This document shows, one piece after another, positions 43,674-46,403 of a stretch of DNA of 46,403 bases. The DNA is from Clostridium sp. CAG:768. GTDB taxonomy: Bacteria; Cyanobacteriota; Vampirovibrionia; Gastranaerophilales; Gastranaerophilaceae. The first letter of the stretch is position 1. Each line of letters opens with the position of its first letter. A model generated the notes under the pieces. The model searched no databases. It was not told the origin of the DNA and saw nothing but the letters and a program-made list of their open reading frames with translations. The DNA is taken from positions 1,436-47,838 of the forward strand of contig FR899619.1 in NCBI GenBank assembly GCA_000437435.1. Reading direction: 5' to 3'. The translations under genes and the position numbers were made by a program.

Positions 43674-43731
43674 GTCCGGCGAACCTTATCACCGTCACCC
43701 CGCCGGTAAGGTTTTTAATTCCGACCCGGCA
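43674..43731 (-). ncRNA. Structured GC-rich metK leader, candidate riboswitch
   Basis: This 58-nt stretch is far richer in G and C than its surroundings. On the plus strand AACCTTA (43683-43689) pairs with TAAGGTT (43708-43714), extended by CCG/CGG. GGTC (43674) can pair with GACC (43724-43727). CCGGCG (43677), CGCCGG (43702) and CCGGC (43727) are mutually complementary, giving alternative or pseudoknot pairings. It lies about 28 nt before the metK ATG. Position and switching topology suggest a SAM-sensing element, but by eye I do not find the SAM-I, SAM-II or SMK consensus. Confidence 0.5.
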
Positions 43732-43800
43732 ATGTCATTAAGAAACAGTGTACAACCAAAAACATTGAAAAGCAAATATTGTATTAATATTTATTAAATA

Positions 43801-46403
43801 TTAATTAGTTACGACATCAGCTATAATTTTACCTGTATCCCAATCAATACCCTTAAATATTATTTTGCTATCTTTTTGTACAATCATTTCTATTTCATGA
43901 TTATTTACATTTGTATATATATTCCTAAATAAAGCATTAGACCCAGCTTTAAGTGTAAAATCATAATTCACTTTCGCAAATCGATGACTATGATTTTCTT
44001 CAACTAAACTTGTTGACATAAATCGTTCTTGATTAACAACAAAACCATTTAATAAAGCATCAATTTCCTTTGACCTATCTTTAAATTTTGAAGGATTTTC
44101 AATTACATCTAATATTGAAGTGCCATCCTTCAACTTTAAAGTATTTAACGGTTCTATATAATCAGATCCCATATACACATGGATATCTTCAGTTAAAACA
44201 TGTTTATCCAATAATTGTGCCAAATCATCTGCATATTTCAAATAAATTTGATTACTATTTTGATTATTTTGCCTTGCAGTTAAAGCAGCATTTATTTGAT
44301 TTGAAGATTCTCCTGTATATCGAGCTAAAGCTGTTAATTCATCTTCTGATGGAGTACTATTTTCTAAATTTTTTATTACATTATCCCAAAATTTATCTCC
44401 CATTCGTTTAATGACAGGAGGGGTATAAAAATCAGAAAATAAATTTTTATACCTTAAACAATAAACAATTAAATCTTCAGGAGTTTGCTTCTTCCAAAAA
44501 TCTTTGTGATTACCCTGGTTAAGCATTTTAGAAATATTATCTAGATCATCTTCACTGAAAAATATATCTCCATAACGACCAAAATTCATTTTATCAAAAA
44601 CTTTTTCCTGTAAATCTACTGGAGCAAAGATACCATTGCGATTTTCTTTCTCAGAAAACCCCATATTTTCAAATACTTTCGCGATTTTATCTCGATTAAA
44701 AATATCTTCAGATATTTTATTTATATTACTTTGCATATTAGTAGGCAGATTTTCTAGAATATATTTTTGAGTCTTGGAGTCCAATTTTGAAATATCTATT
44801 AAATCTGTATCTTTATCCTTTGCATATCTAAAATCGATATGTAAAGCATCTTTATTAAATTCACTGTATAATTTTGCAATATTAAAATTAACTTCATCAA
44901 AAGATTTAACTAATTTTCCATTTGAATCATAAGTATAACGAATTGCGGAATTAGCAATTTCTGCAACTTTCAAAGAATAAGAAAAATCATTTGTAGAAGG
45001 ATTTGTTTTATTTTTCATATCAAAAAGATTAATAATTTCTTTAAAAGCAGCGTTATTAAACTTTATCGGTTTTGAGTTATTTTCTTCAATACAAGCAGAA
45101 ATTATCATATCTACTACACCATTTCTAACATGAGAATTCGTAAAAAGTTCTTTAGCAGAGTCGGCTACTTCTTGCCTTTGCTCTTGAGGCAAATCTTTAA
45201 TAAGCTTTATAATACCTTCTATCGTAATATCCGTAGATTCAGACAAATAAACATCTTTTGATACATTTTCAGATGTTACCTTTAAATCATTCGCAATTTT
45301 TAATAAATTTTCATCAATAATACCGTCTTTTATACAAGCATTTTGAATTCTTTCGTTTAATAATGAATTTGCTCTATACTCCATTCGGATATCTGGTCTT
45401 TCAGAACTTTTAATCCATTCATTATATTTAGCAATATATTCTTGCTGCAAAATTGCTTTATCTTGCCCACTAGGCATATTTTTTATCGCATCACGAATAC
45501 TGGCAAAATCTTCTCTTGTATTTGCAGTCTTTAACTTTTCTGAAACATCGAAGTTCTCAATATTTGACAAAAATTTCTCTTTTTCAGGAACTTCAAGATT
45601 ATTTTTAAAAGAAAAATGTTCTGATATTTTACCAACAGACTTCATACCTCCACCTATTACTGGTGATAAAATTGCTCCTCCAACAAAGCCTTCACCAGCA
45701 GCTTTGGCAACATCTTCTAAGCTTCCGCCATCTATAGCTGTTCTAAATGCATTATCTACAGAACCACCGACTGCGCCATCAGTAGCCATTTCTGCACCCA
45801 AAGCCAATGATTTTTTTGCAATATTACCTCCAACATATTCGTAACCTGTTGGGTTGGTTAAAGCTGTTTTTATAGTTTGCTTTACTCCACTTTCGACAGC
45901 AGATTCTGCAACTTCTTTTCCTACCTGCTTTACAGCCTGAACTCCTAACTTAGTTGCAACTGTCTTTCCAACAGCACCTCCAAGTCCACCAGTAACAGGA
46001 GCTATAACACCGGAAAATGTTCCAGTTGTAGCATCATATGCGGCATCTTTTAAAGAATATTCTCTACCACCTGTAGCAGCATCAGCTGCTTTCATTCCTG
46101 TTTTAATAGCTGCACCACTTGCTCCTGCTGCAGCAATACCAAAAGCTATAGAACTTCCTCCTGTAAACGGAGCTGTAGCAACTGCTGCTGTATATATTCC
46201 AACAGAAGCAATACCTGATACAATATCAGCACCTACATCAACTGCCATAGATTGACCTTCTTTATAGCCATTTAATGCTAATTCTGATTTTAATTTTAGT
46301 TCCCCTTTAATAAATTTTTCTAAGTTTTCTTGGGTATATTCAAAACCGGTCAAATCCTTAAAAACTTTAGATCTATTTTGCTCTGTTGTATTGAATTGTT
46401 CTA
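43801..46403 (-). CDS. Large protein with C-terminal ADP-ribosyltransferase-like domain, 5' end cut
   Basis: The frame stays open to the window edge, so the gene starts outside; the TTG at 46353 is only the first start-like codon. Over 867 codons it has a Gly/Ala-rich hydrophobic N-terminal region (about 35-230 of the visible part), a long helical middle, and a C-terminal ~150 residues with ADP-ribosyltransferase features: VYMG where the catalytic Arg is expected, RFMSTSL (STS motif), and NNHEIEMIV giving the ExE pair. This layout is seen in polymorphic toxins. The missing Arg may mean inactivity or a different target. No immunity gene is visible downstream; metK follows. Confidence 0.65.
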   Translation of the reverse strand, partial: EQFNTTEQNRSKVFKDLTGFEYTQENLEKFIKGELKLKSELALNGYKEGQSMAVDVGADIVSGIASVGIYTAAVATAPFTGGSSIAFGIAAAGASGAAIKTGMKAADAATGGREYSLKDAAYDATTGTFSGVIAPVTGGLGGAVGKTVATKLGVQAVKQVGKEVAESAVESGVKQTIKTALTNPTGYEYVGGNIAKKSLALGAEMATDGAVGGSVDNAFRTAIDGGSLEDVAKAAGEGFVGGAILSPVIGGGMKSVGKISEHFSFKNNLEVPEKEKFLSNIENFDVSEKLKTANTREDFASIRDAIKNMPSGQDKAILQQEYIAKYNEWIKSSERPDIRMEYRANSLLNERIQNACIKDGIIDENLLKIANDLKVTSENVSKDVYLSESTDITIEGIIKLIKDLPQEQRQEVADSAKELFTNSHVRNGVVDMIISACIEENNSKPIKFNNAAFKEIINLFDMKNKTNPSTNDFSYSLKVAEIANSAIRYTYDSNGKLVKSFDEVNFNIAKLYSEFNKDALHIDFRYAKDKDTDLIDISKLDSKTQKYILENLPTNMQSNINKISEDIFNRDKIAKVFENMGFSEKENRNGIFAPVDLQEKVFDKMNFGRYGDIFFSEDDLDNISKMLNQGNHKDFWKKQTPEDLIVYCLRYKNLFSDFYTPPVIKRMGDKFWDNVIKNLENSTPSEDELTALARYTGESSNQINAALTARQNNQNSNQIYLKYADDLAQLLDKHVLTEDIHVYMGSDYIEPLNTLKLKDGTSILDVIENPSKFKDRSKEIDALLNGFVVNQERFMSTSLVEENHSHRFAKVNYDFTLKAGSNALFRNIYTNVNNHEIEMIVQKDSKIIFKGIDWDTGKIIADVVTN

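Noticed and set aside
43646..43760. Known SAM-I riboswitch upstream of metK
   Set aside because: One strand contains a CCCGGCAA-like piece reminiscent of SAM-I, but on the wrong strand for metK and without the rest of the consensus. Kept only as an unclassified leader RNA.
43801..46353. TTG 46353 as the start of the large ART-like protein
   Set aside because: The frame is open to the window edge with protein-like codons and no ribosome site before the TTG; the gene is partial.
1..46403. CRISPR arrays, insertion sequences, retroelements or rRNA genes
   Set aside because: I saw no regularly spaced repeats, no transposase, integrase or reverse transcriptase motifs, and no rRNA-like stretches.

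Overview
The window looks like chromosome from an AT-rich, Gram-negative, non-photosynthetic relative of Cyanobacteria, most likely a gut-type Gastranaerophilales (Vampirovibrionia, formerly Melainabacteria). The case rests on pilin-like proteins with the FTLAEVLITLGIIG start common in that group, an OmpR-class regulator close to cyanobacterial RpaB/Ycf27, a KDO pathway gene (kdsB, hence LPS), and HydG, which matures [FeFe]-hydrogenase and implies anaerobic fermentation. The lineage call is an inference from these proteins; no rRNA is present.

Layout. 1-2297: divergent gatD (cut by the window edge) and tatD-tlyA. 2298-9067 (minus): a small secreted protein, polA, then clpX, clpP and tig. 9174-11278 (minus): a pilin-like gene carrying a G10 tract after its start, then an iron-dependent alcohol dehydrogenase. 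11385-12982: dedA, ogt and an orphan. 12979-16529: a lysR gene divergent from an acetyltransferase and two dienelactone-hydrolase-like enzymes, with a perfect 27-bp palindrome between them. 16625-20900: about 4.2 kb framed by a perfect 78-bp direct repeat that overlaps the 3' end of tRNA-His. It holds two kelch-like lipoprotein genes, a frameshifted RTX lipase, and a 29-codon remnant of a second lipase. 21079-27832: rpaB-like regulator, a small HTH protein, the accD-accA-prmA-orf-kdsB operon, a GNAT-like orphan and a matrixin-like zinc protease. 27928-38844: ybaB-recR, a second pilin-like gene with a G10 tract, an oligopeptide ABC ATPase, smpB, a formyltransferase, hydG, mnmA, glmU and an MFS exporter. 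38964-46403: typA, a decayed pilin fragment, a YibE/F protein, metK with a GC-rich structured leader, and a large protein ending in an ADP-ribosyltransferase-like domain, cut by the window edge.

Most genes are housekeeping: protein quality control, DNA repair, fatty acid initiation, tRNA modification, trans-translation and envelope precursors. The accessory signals that stand out are: (i) two pilin-like genes that share one promoter/leader/poly-G design and are both out of frame at G10, the signature of phase-variable contingency loci; (ii) the tRNA-His-linked lipoprotein/lipase array, arranged like a duplicated effector-immunity cassette; (iii) a recurrent promoter geometry that puts a -10 box 6-7 nt before the ATG, implying leaderless mRNAs; (iv) the metK leader RNA; and (v) the C-terminal ADP-ribosyltransferase-like domain.
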